DNA of 64,000 bases, taken from the NCBI GenBank assembly GCA_963930775.1, contig OZ005696.1:1116001-1180000 (forward strand). The letters run 5' to 3'. Shown one piece after another: positions 1 to 10,016 of the stretch. Every line of letters starts with the position of its first letter. Positions within the stretch are counted from its first letter, which is position 1. This DNA is from Cliona cf. orientalis (taxonomy: Eukaryota > Porifera > Demospongiae > Clionaida > Clionaidae). Position numbers and translations under genes: made by a program. Under the pieces are notes generated by a model, which searched no databases, was not told the DNA's origin, and worked only from the letters and a program-made list of their open reading frames with translations.

Positions 1-780
1 TCAAGGCAGTTGCTACAATAGGAGTGGCCACAGAGTAGTAGAAGTGGGACACGGATGCCAAGATTGGTGAACGGATTGCCACAAAGTTGACAATTAGTGG
101 CCATTTTCTCTTCGTTGTGGTCTGGGCTCCTTCCCAGAATGATCACATCCGCATCGGGGTGTGCTAAAAAGTGGTCAAAATGATGGCTACGGTTGTGAGA
201 GGCATTGAAATCATACGATGAATCTAGATCTCTCTGCAGTGGAAGTCCTGACGTTGGGCTCATTGGTAGCTTATCAAATGCACCTGCTATTCCACGGAAC
301 GCTACCCCTCGACCAGCGCTAGGCTGCCTTGTGCCTGAGATTGGCCTTGAGGCTCCACCACCGAATCTCTTGCCGCTGTGATTTCTCAGCCCGCTGCTCA
401 GCGCCCCACTTCGAATATGTGATGACTTTGAGACACTGCTACTTCTTCTTGAGCTGTTTGGACGAGATGGTGACCTCTTTAGAGTATCGTCAGAGCCACC
501 TTTGAGGTTTGATTTCAAACTGCTACTGTTGAGAGAACTAGTATTGATATTATTGACGTTTGAGTTGGTGCTTGTGCTGAGATTGTTAGAGGGCACTGAA
601 TCTTCAGGCGCTGGTCGTACTGATATAGCTGTCACTGTATATATGCAAAAATTGATGTTTTTGTGGGGTATTGATACTTTATTATATTATGCACACACAC
701 ACACACACTCACACTTTGGATAACTGACCTGGTCTGATTTGATTGCCGCGGGCTGCTGGTTTCGTGGCCCCAATACCCAT
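1..780 (-). CDS. RING-finger protein, 5' part only (runs off left edge)
   Basis: Two exons can be read on the minus strand: 780..729 (ATG at 780) and 634..1, joined across a 93-nt intron (728..635) that holds a short CA repeat. The frame is open to the window edge. The first ~175 residues are low-complexity, rich in Ser, Asn, Arg and Gly, and probably disordered. They are followed by CQLCGNPF and then CGHSYCSNCL, the spacing of the first half of a C3HC4 RING finger. The RING implies E3 ubiquitin ligase activity; its remaining zinc ligands lie outside the window. The protein starts MGIGAT, which could be an N-myristoylation signal, but this is weak. The start is chosen because the downstream frame fits only this ATG and not the ATG 5 nt further upstream. 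The substrate is unknown. The start lies about 375 nt from that of the divergent lycopene cyclase-like gene. Confidence 0.7.
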
Positions 781-1155
781 CGCTCATGCAGCTGCCTTGC
801 TAATCCTTTATATCTTCGTTAGCTCCTCATCTGTTTATTATTGTGGAGTGAAACACACAGAGGATCCCCATAGAGACCAACCCCCGCACGAGCCCCACCC
901 ACCTTTCCTGCAGGAATGCGAGCAGCCGGCCGTTGGGGGTGTGGCTAGATAAGTGTACAGCGGCGCGCGCACCTTTATGTGGGTGTGTGTGTGCACGAGT
1001 TCAGTCAAGTCTCAAGTTTTATTCTTGCTTCCCTGTAATTTTAATAATCAAGGTGAGCTCTATACTATTTTAATTTGAAAAGACTATTCTTCTTTACATA
1101 TAGCCTAAATTTTGCAGCATCAGGCCCTTGAACCCTCAACCCATATCTGTGTGTG
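781..1155. promoter_or_regulatory. Bidirectional promoter region between RING gene and lycopene cyclase-like copy 1
   Basis: This 375-nt gap lies between two divergent starts. It is more GC-rich near 900-975, with a GGCGCGCGC-type run, than the AT-rich surroundings. A 5'-UTR intron for the + strand gene can be read at 1053..1117 (AAG|gtgagc ... tttgcag|cat). No TATA box is convincing. Confidence 0.45.
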
Positions 1156-2037
1156 ATGGATCCCAATCTTCGTCGTCTTGCTATCATTGCTCTACTGACT
1201 GCCATTGTCCTTCCACTGGGAGATCTGTGGATGAGCCTCACCTCCTACTCCTATGCAAAGCTCCACCTCTTCATCGTAGCCCCTGTGCTATTTCTCTACC
1301 TTGTACCCCCAAGACCTCTCAGCGATGCCCACCCTCAAGTGCGTAGATTTGCCTTCACAATGATGCTAGTAGTCTCACTGGTAGCCGTTGTGTACTGTGT
1401 CACTGGCTGGGACCGCATACTCTACCAAACTGGTGTCTATACGTGCTCCAATACATTCTTCACCCTCCTCAGTATTCCGATAGAAGAGTGGGTGTGGTGT
1501 GTTGATCATACTTTTCTGGCTGGCCTCTGGGTCATGGCAATATGGCAGTCACGTCCTGTACCCCAGAAACGACGCAGTGCTCGCATTGGTTTCCGTGCTA
1601 CAGCAGCTTTTGTCTGTCTAGTGATTGCATATTACGGTTACACCCTCAAGATTCAGGATAAGAGCCAGTTCTACCTCGGTCTCACCCTCCAACACATCTT
1701 CCCCGTTTTGGGCATACAGTTTGTCATGAGTGGCCATCTACACCTCCAGTGTCCACGTGAGTGCATCCTAGGAGTGCTCGGACCATCAATTTATGTTGTC
1801 ATGGTCGATGTGTATGCTGTAATCAAAGGAATATGGCAGAGCTCCGACGATTTTACGACGGGGATTGAAGTATTTGGGATCAAGATTGAGTATATTGTGG
1901 TGTACACTCTCACGTCTTCACTGGCTTCTCAAGCAATGGTGGGGTTCATAAGATTGGGTGAAGTCTACCACCATGTGCGAAAAAGTACCGGAGCATCTGT
2001 AATTAAATCTGCAGCGCTTGCTCTTGTCTGGGGATAG
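1156..2037 (+). CDS. Lycopene cyclase domain (CrtYc/CrtYd-like) membrane protein, copy 1
   Basis: This is a 293-residue multi-pass membrane protein with an intronless coding region. It has the duplicated layout of the bacterial/fungal heterodimeric-type lycopene beta-cyclases. In the N-terminal half, WDRILYQTGVY (85-95) is followed by PIEE (108-111). In the C-terminal half, VDVYAVIKGIW (217-227) and FTTGIEVFGIKIEY (233-246) form the second copy of the same motif. In the known family the acidic residues of these motifs are needed to cyclise lycopene ends to beta-ionone rings. Here the second motif reads IEY rather than the usual (I/L)EE. The start at 1156 is the only ATG and matches copy 2, where it is also MD.SLRRLAI. 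A 65-nt 5'-UTR intron (1053..1117) is matched by a 64-nt one in copy 2. No phytoene synthase or desaturase is nearby, so the true substrate is open. It is convergent with the SDR at 2249-3318. Confidence 0.78.
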   Translation: MDPNLRRLAIIALLTAIVLPLGDLWMSLTSYSYAKLHLFIVAPVLFLYLVPPRPLSDAHPQVRRFAFTMMLVVSLVAVVYCVTGWDRILYQTGVYTCSNTFFTLLSIPIEEWVWCVDHTFLAGLWVMAIWQSRPVPQKRRSARIGFRATAAFVCLVIAYYGYTLKIQDKSQFYLGLTLQHIFPVLGIQFVMSGHLHLQCPRECILGVLGPSIYVVMVDVYAVIKGIWQSSDDFTTGIEVFGIKIEYIVVYTLTSSLASQAMVGFIRLGEVYHHVRKSTGASVIKSAALALVWG

Positions 2038-2248
2038 TCTTTAGTACTATGGTACGGAACAATGATAATCTTATCATTCAATCAATGCATTATTTGTATG
2101 ATATTTATATAAAAGGAAATGAGAATTGCTTGTTAGAAATGTGAAAAGGGGATTGTGAAAAAAAAATGTGATCTATGGTAATAACATTAAGAATGCTCAG
2201 ACTGTTATTTCTATGAGGACAACAATAATATTAATTTTGTTAACACTA

Positions 2249-3318
2249 TTACTTCAGTCCCACCAACTCGGTACTGACTTTCCAGAGCCTTTCACATTTT
2301 TCGTCATCAAGAGCTTCAGGGTTTGGCTTCTTGATCTTGCAGTCGACCACAAACTTCCCAGAGACTCCCTCCATCTCCTCACTCACTGCACAGTAGATGG
2401 TAGTCTGGGCTCCTTGAAGAGCAGTCTTACCACCAAATGTACATAGTAGATATGTCATAATGTTCTGCACCAGGGAGACAAGAGAAAACAATCAGATTGA
2501 GTTAGTTAATAATAAAATTAATCACACATAAAGCTTACCATAGGGAACATAAGGTGCTGTTGAAGCCCAGTCTTGATGATCCCAGGGTCAACAGCATTGG
2601 TTGTGATGCCAGTACCCTCAAGGCACTTGGCAAGCGAACGGGTAAAGAGGACATTCGCAAGCTTAGAGGTACAATAGGCTGCAACCGGGCCATAGCTACG
2701 CTCGGAGTTCATGTTGTCGAAATTGAACTTTCCAGCCATCATGTAACCTTGAACAGATGAGGAAAGGTTGATAATCCTAGCCCTTGGGGTTTCTTTGATG
2801 CGATCGAGAAGGAGATTGGTGAGGAGAAAGTGACCTAGGTGGTTGACTCCAAACTGCATCTCAAAGCCATCAGGAGTGAGTGTGCGTTTAGCAATCATCA
2901 TTACACCGGCATTGTTAATTAGAATATCGATACGTTGCTCATCTTCAAGAATCTTGGCAGCAAACGCTCTCACAGAAGCAAGGGATCCTAGATTGAGTTG
3001 GACAAACACCACATTATCGTTGCCACTTCTCTTTTTGACATCAGCAAGAGCTGCCTTTCCTCTCTCCACGCTGCGACAGGCAAGAATTACCCTGGCATTT
3101 CTCTTAGCCATGTCCACAGCTGTCTCCAGTCCAATGCCAGAGTTAGCCCCTGTTATGATGACAGTCTTTCCATCCAGCCTGGCCTGGGAGGTGCACACTC
3201 CTCCAGCGATCCATTTTCTATAAAGTCTTATGAGATAAAGACCAATTATAGTTGCAGTTATTCCTCCAAATAGCCAAGGATTTTGCTGTACAACCTCGGG
3301 CATGAAACTGAAACTCAT
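2249..3318 (-). CDS. Retinol dehydrogenase-like short-chain dehydrogenase (SDR), copy 1
   Basis: Two exons, 3318..2539 and 2464..2249, with a 74-nt intron (ATG|gtaagc ... gtgcag|AAC), give 331 residues. The protein has an N-terminal hydrophobic anchor (~15-32), the NAD(P)-binding TGANSGIG (56-63), NNAG (135-138), catalytic Ser in LSSS (185-188) and YCTSK (Tyr215, Lys219), then the VDPG loop. Length, N-terminal anchor and motif order match the RDH11/12/13/14 group, which reduces retinal or oxidises retinol and other lipid aldehydes, usually with NADP(H) in ER or mitochondrial membranes. The retinoid role is inferred from the family, and is made more attractive by the adjacent lycopene cyclase-like gene. 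It is nearly identical to copy 2 at 4421-5493 and has the same intron position and length, so this is a recent duplication. Confidence 0.87.
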
Positions 3319-3780
3319 CTTGGAACGTATGTCTTGAGGTGTCTTGTGTTGTATGTGTATCAGTCAGTAGCGATTTCTATTTATATGCACCAGCTCACGC
3401 ATAGTTACGTAACATACGAAGTTCTAGAAGCGTTGACATGCACGCACTAGCGATATGCGTAGGTTTATCCCATATCCGGGCTGCACGCGCCCGCCCTTGA
3501 ATGCAATATCGGCGCATGCGCAATATGCTCATCCTGCTAAGTTTCACGCACGTGTAGGCACGAGACTATTATCATCCATAAAAATTGGGAGAGAGAGAGT
3601 GGGCGTGGCAGTCCCCTTCCCCCACCACCCCTCTCTCTTTTCCCCCTTTTCTTCTTTCTCTCTTTCCTTTTGGGTGGAGGCTGGGTGTTTTTTTTTGGGG
3701 GGAGGGGGGGGGAGGGCTTCCTCCACCCCCCTTATTAAATTTTGTTAATGCGAGCTCAAGCACTTATCTCTATGTTCTAT
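3319..3780. other. Intergenic: promoter of SDR copy 1 and homopurine/homopyrimidine low complexity
   Basis: Sequence upstream of SDR copy 1. Near 3600-3740 there is a C/T-rich tract passing into G-rich runs (TTTTTTTTGGGGGG-like). Translations of it are low-complexity shadows and no gene is seen. The segment before it contains GC-rich stretches near 3480-3520 that resemble the region upstream of SDR copy 2 (5570-5670), so part of the promoter was probably duplicated too. Confidence 0.5.
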
Positions 3781-4196
3781 TGGGCTATTCCATTTAATAG
3801 CCATACACCCCCTATGGATGACTAGTGAGGAAAATTTAACCCCTGGACATAATTAACTAGCAACCATCCCCCCTAGACGGTCATTAATTAGGTCACTGTT
3901 CCCCCAAGACATAATTAAGAACATTACTACTCCCCCTAGCCTGGATTATTAATCAAAACAAGTTTTGTTCTCCCTGGACACAAATTAATGCGTTAATTTA
4001 TGGAAGGGAAATCACCTAAAGGAGCAAAGTGCCCCCCTGGACACCACAATTAGTGATTGTTTCACCCCTAGACATGATTAAATTTGACCAAAATACCCCC
4101 CTTCCCTTCATTAAAATCAGTGTTTTACCCCCCCTGGACATTCGTTAGCAGTCATCCATAGGGGGTGTAGCTATGCTTATTAAATGGAAGAGCCCA
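3781..4196. mobile_element. MITE-like element with ~40-bp terminal inverted repeats
   Basis: The left end reads TGGGCTATTCCATTTAATAG, then CCATACACCCCCTATGGATG. The right end, read on the other strand, is TGGGCTCTTCCATTTAATAA followed by GCATAGCTACACCCCCTATG. The 416-bp interior contains about nine degenerate copies of a CCCCCTGGACATAATTAA-like motif spaced roughly 30-50 bp apart. There is no coding potential. It is probably a non-autonomous DNA transposon lying between the two SDR copies. Confidence 0.7.
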
Positions 4197-4420
4197 TTAC
4201 AACATCATGGTCACTTTGTAACATTTATGCATTAATTACCAGAGTATCAAGTATTTATGAACTTTGCCTCCAATGGAGGCTGAGGGATAGTAGACGACAA
4301 TACACGTACACTGCATATTAACAAAATTAATTATTAGACAAAAATAAGGGCTTTGTACTAATTACGGTAATATTAACAGCTAGACTAATTTTTCTACAAT
4401 GCCAAATCTTAAATTGTTGG
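4197..4420. other. AT-rich 3' flank of SDR copy 2
   Basis: AT-rich sequence with no open frame of interest. It lies immediately downstream of SDR copy 2 and right of the MITE. Confidence 0.4.
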
Positions 4421-5493
4421 TCACTTCAGTCCCACCAACTCGGTACTGACTTTCCAGAGCCTTTCACATTTTTCGTCATCAAAAGCTTCAGGATTTGGCT
4501 TCTTGATCTTGCAGTCGACCACAAACTTCCCAGAGACCCCCTCCATCTCCTCACTCACTGCACAGTAGATGGTAGTCTGGGCCCCTTGAAGAGTAGTCTT
4601 ACCACCAAGTGCACATGTAATATATATCATAATGTTCTGCATGGAGCCAGGGAGACAAAAAGAAAACAACAGTTAGCTACTAATAAGAGTTAATCATACA
4701 CAAAGCTTACCATAGGGAAGTTAAGGTGCTGTTGAAGCCCAGTCTTGATGGCCCCAGGGTCAACAGCATTAGTTGTGATGCCACTACCCTCAAGATGCTT
4801 GGCAAGGGAGCGTGTAAAGAGGACATTCGCAAGCTTAGAGTTACAATAGGCTGCCATCGGGCCATAGCTACGCTCAGAGTTCATGTTGTCAAAATTGAAT
4901 TTTCCAGCAAACATATAACCTTGAGCGGATGATGAAAGGTTGACAATCCTAGCCCTTGGTGTTTCCTTGATACGATCAAGTAGGAGATTGGTGAGGAGAA
5001 AGTGACCGAGGTGGTTGACTCCAAACTGCATCTCAAAGCCGTCAGGAGTGAGTGTACGTTTAGCAATCATCATCACACCAGCATTATTAATTAGAATATC
5101 GATACGTTGCTCATCTTCAAGAATCTTGGCAGCAAATGCTCTCACGGAAGCAAGGGATCCTAGGTCGAGCTGTACAAACACCACATTATCGTTGCCACTT
5201 CTCTTTTTGACATCAGCAAGAGCTGCCTTTCCTCTCTCCACACTGCGACAGGCAAGAATCACCCTGGCATTTCTCTTAGCCATGTCCACAGCTGTCTCCA
5301 GTCCAATGCCAGAGTTAGCCCCTGTTATGATGACAGTTTTCCCGTCCAGCCTGGCCTGGGAGGTGCACACTCCTCCAGCGATCCATTTCCTATAAAGTCT
5401 TATGAGGTAGAGGCCAAATAAAGCTGTAGCGGCTATTCCTCCAAATCGCCAAGGATTTTGCTGTACAACCTCGGGCATGAAGCTGAAACTCAT
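4421..5493 (-). CDS. Retinol dehydrogenase-like SDR, copy 2
   Basis: Exons 5493..4711 and 4636..4421, with a 74-nt intron, give 332 residues. It differs from copy 1 by scattered substitutions and one extra residue in the hydrophobic anchor (GIAATALFGLY against GITATIIGLY). All catalytic elements are kept: TGANSGIG, NNAG, LSSS, YCNSK (where copy 1 has YCTSK) and VDPG. Both exon junctions are at the same codons as in copy 1. The likely role is membrane-bound NADP(H)-dependent retinal/retinol or lipid-aldehyde interconversion, from the RDH11-14 family. It is divergent from lycopene cyclase-like copy 2 with 329 nt between starts, a possible shared promoter. Confidence 0.87.
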
Positions 5494-5822
5494 CTTGTCA
5501 ATACACTTTTATTACCCCCCTTTAGCACGACTGGAGAGGAGTCTTAAAATTAATTGCGCGTTTTTATTGCTGGCAGCCCACGCATTGTCACGAATCTTCT
5601 GGAAGCCCTGTAAACGTGGTATGTGCACGCGCCCGCTCGTGCTCCTAAGTGCGCATGCGCATATTTTTGAATTTATACATGTCATTATTAAAAATGTCAC
5701 ACCTCCAGTTTTGTGAATTAAGACCACGTTTTGTGATCTGCAATTGAACGGTAATTACTTTCTTTAAGCATGCAAATTCTGAAAATTTATTCCCCTAATT
5801 TTTTGGTTGTTTAGAGTTCATC
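5494..5822. promoter_or_regulatory. Shared upstream region of SDR copy 2 and lycopene cyclase-like copy 2
   Basis: This 329-nt interval lies between divergent starts. The + strand gene has a 5'-UTR intron at 5751..5814 (AACG|gtaatt ... gtttag|AGT), in the same place as that of copy 1. Short GC-rich stretches (5550-5660) resemble those upstream of SDR copy 1. Confidence 0.5.
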
Positions 5823-6710
5823 ATGGATTCCAGTCTTCGTCGCCTTGCTATCACAGCTCTACTGACTGCCATTGTCCTTCCACTGGGAGATCTATGGATG
5901 AGCCTCACCTCCTACTCCTATGCAAAGCTCCACCTCTTCATCCTAGCACCCCTCGTCTTTCTCTACCTCATACCTCCAGGACCTCTCAGCGACGCCCACC
6001 CTCAAGTGCGTAGAGTTGGCTATGCTGTCACTCTAATCCTCGGCATAGTAGCAGTTATGTACTCTGTGGCTGGGTGGGACCGAATTCTTTATCAGGCTGG
6101 TGTTGTCTCGTGTGCTAGTTCCTACGGGAGTCTGCTCAGTATTCCATATGAAGAATGGTTCTGGTGTGTTGATCACACAGCATTGGTCTGTCTGTGGGTG
6201 ATGAGCGTTTGGAAATCTCATCCTGTCCCCACAAAGAAACGAAAAAATGCCTACGTTGGATTTCGTCTCGTGGCTACTGTAGCTTGTCTTGCAATGGCTT
6301 ACTATGGCTACGTGCTTCAGAATCAAGGAAAACGTTTCTTCTATCTTGGATTGACACTACTTCATACATTTCCAATCATTGCTTTGCACTTTGCTACAGT
6401 TGGGCACATGTATTTGCAGTATGCTCGTGAATATGCTCTAGGTGTCCTGGTTCCTTCGTTGTATGTTCTTGCCATAGACACTTACGCAATTCATAAGGGG
6501 ATTTGGAAGATCTCAGAAGAATTTACAACTGGCGTATTTATCCTAGGTATCAGTCTGGAGCATCTATTGATCTATACCCTTACTACTGCACTGGCATCTG
6601 AGACAATATTGGCATTCTTGAGATTTGCCGAAATCTACCACCTCGCTGTGAGGAAAGAAAATGGAGCTTCATTTCTATCTATGATTCTTGGGATATGGGG
6701 ATTAGTCTAA
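5823..6710 (+). CDS. Lycopene cyclase domain (CrtYc/CrtYd-like) membrane protein, copy 2
   Basis: A 295-residue intronless coding region, clearly homologous to copy 1 along its length. It is most similar in the first ~65 residues and more diverged after that. First motif: GWDRILYQAG with PYEE. Second motif: IDTYAIHKGIW, FTTGVFILGISLEH. The second acidic pair is again incomplete (LEH), so both paralogues have lost the last Glu in different ways (Tyr in copy 1, His here). About seven or eight hydrophobic segments fit the duplicated three- to four-helix fold of the CrtYc + CrtYd fusion. The likely role is cyclisation of a linear carotenoid or other polyprenoid in a membrane. The alternative is a repurposed enzyme or light/lipid-related membrane protein. 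The stronger divergence than between the SDRs suggests the cyclase pair is older or under relaxed or different selection. Confidence 0.78.
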   Translation: MDSSLRRLAITALLTAIVLPLGDLWMSLTSYSYAKLHLFILAPLVFLYLIPPGPLSDAHPQVRRVGYAVTLILGIVAVMYSVAGWDRILYQAGVVSCASSYGSLLSIPYEEWFWCVDHTALVCLWVMSVWKSHPVPTKKRKNAYVGFRLVATVACLAMAYYGYVLQNQGKRFFYLGLTLLHTFPIIALHFATVGHMYLQYAREYALGVLVPSLYVLAIDTYAIHKGIWKISEEFTTGVFILGISLEHLLIYTLTTALASETILAFLRFAEIYHLAVRKENGASFLSMILGIWGLV

Positions 6711-6908
6711 ACTAGATCTGAATAATAATGCTGTCTATATTAATTTTATGGACTTTATTATTTCAGTAATGTGATGGCACTTGACCAAATTTGAAATACT
6801 TGCCTGGAAACGAGGTATGGAAGTGGAGCCCCACCCTCAAGTGGAAGCAACGCCCAATAGGTGGGGCTTAGCTAGCTGCGGTTATCAAACTCAATCATCA
6901 CCTCAAAG

Positions 6909-9771
6909 ATGTCAACAACAGTGGTGGTCAGCTTTGGAAGGCGGCTAGCTTCCCTCAAGCCATTTCAGAGCGTCCACTTCAGGCAGGTCGGTGGTGGAGG
7001 GAAGGGAAGGAGACCAAGCCGTTTATGGCGCCTCGTAAAGTGGACGGTCGGCGGCGCTGCGCTGGCAACCGGGAGCTACTATGCCTGGAAATACATCAAG
7101 AAGGCCACCAGACCTCGCTTTGACGGAGAAACGAAGAAAAAGCTGGTCATCTTGGGCTCTGGGTGGGGGGCACTGAGTGTCATAAATCACTTGGAATCCG
7201 GGCAATTTGACGTGACCATTGTGTCCCCTCGCAACTATTTCCTTTTCTCCCCCCTTCTACCGAGCGTCACAGTGGGTACTGTTGAATCACGAAGCATAGT
7301 GGAGCCAATCAGGAAGCTGATTGGAAAGCACCACGGCAACAATGAGGTGACGTTTCTCGAGGCAGAATGTGTGGACATTGAGCCGGAGAAGAAACGGATC
7401 TGGTGTGAGGATCGGTCGGGCATTGTTGGAGCCGTCTCGAAAGTTGGAATCGACTACGATCTCTTAGTTGTTGCTGTAGGTGCAACTAACAACACTTTCA
7501 ATACGCCAGGTGTGGAGAAGAACTGTCACTTCCTCAAGGAAATCGATGACGCTCAATCGATTAGAAATGTGATCATTGATCTTGTTGAAACAGCTTCGAT
7601 TCCCGGACAGACGAAAGAGGAAAGGAAACGTCTTCTTCACTTTGTCGTTGTGGGAGGGGGCCCGACTGGGGTGGAATTTGCGGCAGAAGTGAGAGACTTT
7701 CTTCGCGAAGATGTGGTCAAGATCTACCCCGGCATTGAGGAGGATACTTGTGTGACACTGGTGCAGAGTCAGGACCACGTGCTCAATACATACGACCAAC
7801 AGATCAGTGCTTATACCGAGGAGAGATTTAAGATGGACGGAATCAACTTGATCACCAATTCAAGGTGAGGCTTAAATTAAATATCAAGAGCATTTTGCTG
7901 GACAGTGTCTGGCAAAGACCATTTCATTTCACTGGACAGTATAGCATTTCAGTATCTGGCAGATAGCATTTCACTGGACGTGATAGATCAGTGACAGTTA
8001 CAGTGAAGCAATATTATCTGTCTTACATATTATCATGTAGAGTAACAGAAGTTACAGCGAACGATTTCTGTGTTATGGACAAGAAGACACGCAAAGCCGA
8101 GCACCATCCCTACGGCATATGTGTGTGGTCGACTGGGATCAGTCCTAGGCCCATCGCCTCTACCATGATGAAGAGATTTGGGCAGGGAGAGAGGTCAGTC
8201 TGCTCTCAAGGTCCTAACTATAGCATAAATTATTGCTACTTATTCATACTAGTTATTACTAGCTCAAATAGCATGCCTACTCCCCCCTTTCCCTCCAAAA
8301 ATACCTATGGGGCCCACTAATAACATTTTAAGTATTGACCTTATAATTTTGCACATAGCCAGTGTGAACTCCTTCATACTCTTTCATAGTAATATTATCG
8401 ATTTTAGACGTGCCATAGCAACAGACAAGTTTCTTCGTGTGAAGGGAGCTGATGGAGTGTTTGCCATAGGAGACTGCTCCACCATCGAGCAGGAGCTGAT
8501 GGTGAAGAAGTCAGAGGAACTCTTCAAGAAGGCGGACGTCAACGGAGATGGAACTCTCACTCTCGATGAGTTTCACAAGATGGTGGACAAGGCCAAACAT
8601 CTCTATCCCCAGGTGCAGGTGCAACTCAGCTACATGGAGAATAACATTGACAAGTAAGTCTGTGTAGCTATTATAGTACGTGTAGCGTTACTTTAGTGAA
8701 GCTCCGAGTATATATACTGTAGCAGAATATCTTGTCTCTATATATGCTCCCCAGTCAACCACCCCCCAATTTATCTTCCCTGCATTGAAAGATTGATGTG
8801 AGCTTGGGGGTGATACTAGAGAAATATTATATTATACCATTGATTCAGAAGTGATGGATCTAGAAGTATTAATACGATTCGTAGAAAGTTAGTGGTTTCT
8901 TATGAATCTCTACCATGAGATGATGTGTAGCGGTACTCCACTTGTGCAGGATGTTCGAGCAGGTGGACGTCAGTGGAGATCAGAAGATTGACTATGATGA
9001 GTTTGTGTCGATGCTGAAGCTGATGGACAGGAGGCTAAAGAGTCTGCCAGCCACTGCTCAAGTGGCTTCTCAACAAGTATGCCCCCCAGTTTGTAAGGCT
9101 CGTGTATTAAACTGAAAATATTTTTGATCCACACATACTGCCATAATAATATTATGTGTGAATGTGCAAGTCTGTGCATTCAAGGATATGTTATAGTCCA
9201 TCATCACATGTACAGGGTAGCTACCTTGGTGATCTTCTCAGCAGAACCAATGGAGAGGTAGTGAAGCAGAGTACAGGTGAACTGGAGAAGGAAGGAGTGA
9301 AGGCGTTCAACTATCGACACCTTGGCTCCTTTGCCTATGTTGGTGACAACAAGGCTGTTCTACAGCTCCCAGTTATTGGTAAGTGATTTAACTATGTAGT
9401 GTGATACTGTACTGGTAGTCAGTGTCCATTTGGCTGACAATACTCACTACCAACCTTGATGAACATTAGCTTATTAATTTGACTTGAGCCAGTACTCCCT
9501 TTGTGTGAAAATTATGAGAATATTCCGACAAGGTGAGTGGGGGGTATCTAATGTGTTATTAGTGTCAGTTAATAATTATTATTATTAATTAAGCACTAAT
9601 TTTAGGAGCAATTAACTCTTCCTTGTATTAGGTACCCTGAGTGGTTGGTGGACAATGTGGCTGTGGAGGGCAGCCTATGCCAGTGAGTGTGCCTCTCTGA
9701 GGACGAGGCTACTGGTGCTTGGAGACTGGGGGAAGACTTTCGTCTTTGGCAGAGACTCTTCAAGGATTTAA
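6909..9771 (+). CDS. Type II (alternative) NADH dehydrogenase with two EF hands
   Basis: Six exons: 6909..7864, 8041..8193, 8408..8653, 8950..9076, 9216..9378 and 9632..9771, giving 594 residues. The N-terminus is basic and Ser-rich (MSTTVVVSFGRRLASLK), like a mitochondrial presequence, followed by a short hydrophobic segment. Two Rossmann folds follow: GSGWGA (82-87, FAD) and GGGPTGVEFA (~249-258, NADH), then FAIGDC. Between the second Rossmann fold and the C-terminus are two EF-hand loops, DVNGDGTLTLDE (~412) and DVSGDQKIDYDE (~458), as in the calcium-regulated NDB class of plants, fungi and some animals. The C-terminus WWTMWLWRAAYAS...FGRDSSRI matches the membrane-binding end of NDH-2. It passes electrons from NADH to ubiquinone without pumping protons, probably at the outer face of the inner mitochondrial membrane and under Ca2+ control. 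Confidence 0.92.
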
Positions 9772-10016
9772 GAAATTTTTTAAAGTGAGCTATTAGAGAG
9801 TAGGCTATATACATATACAGATTTTGTAATGAATAGCAAATTAGATCAGGAGCATTATATTAATTAACATAAATGATATCAGATTTCCTCATAATAATAC
9901 TAGCTACATTAATTTTATAGAACCAACAGTATTATCACAATGATAAGCTGACATGTGAACCTGGATCTTGCAAAATTCACATAGCATTCAAATTTTAATA
10001 CTAGCATATTATGCCA

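Noticed and set aside
2843-3273. Open frames on the + strand across SDR copy 1 (126 and 91 residues), and the matching one at 5015-5395
   Set aside because: They are antisense shadows of a conserved coding exon and repeat identically in both SDR copies only because the sense genes are duplicates.
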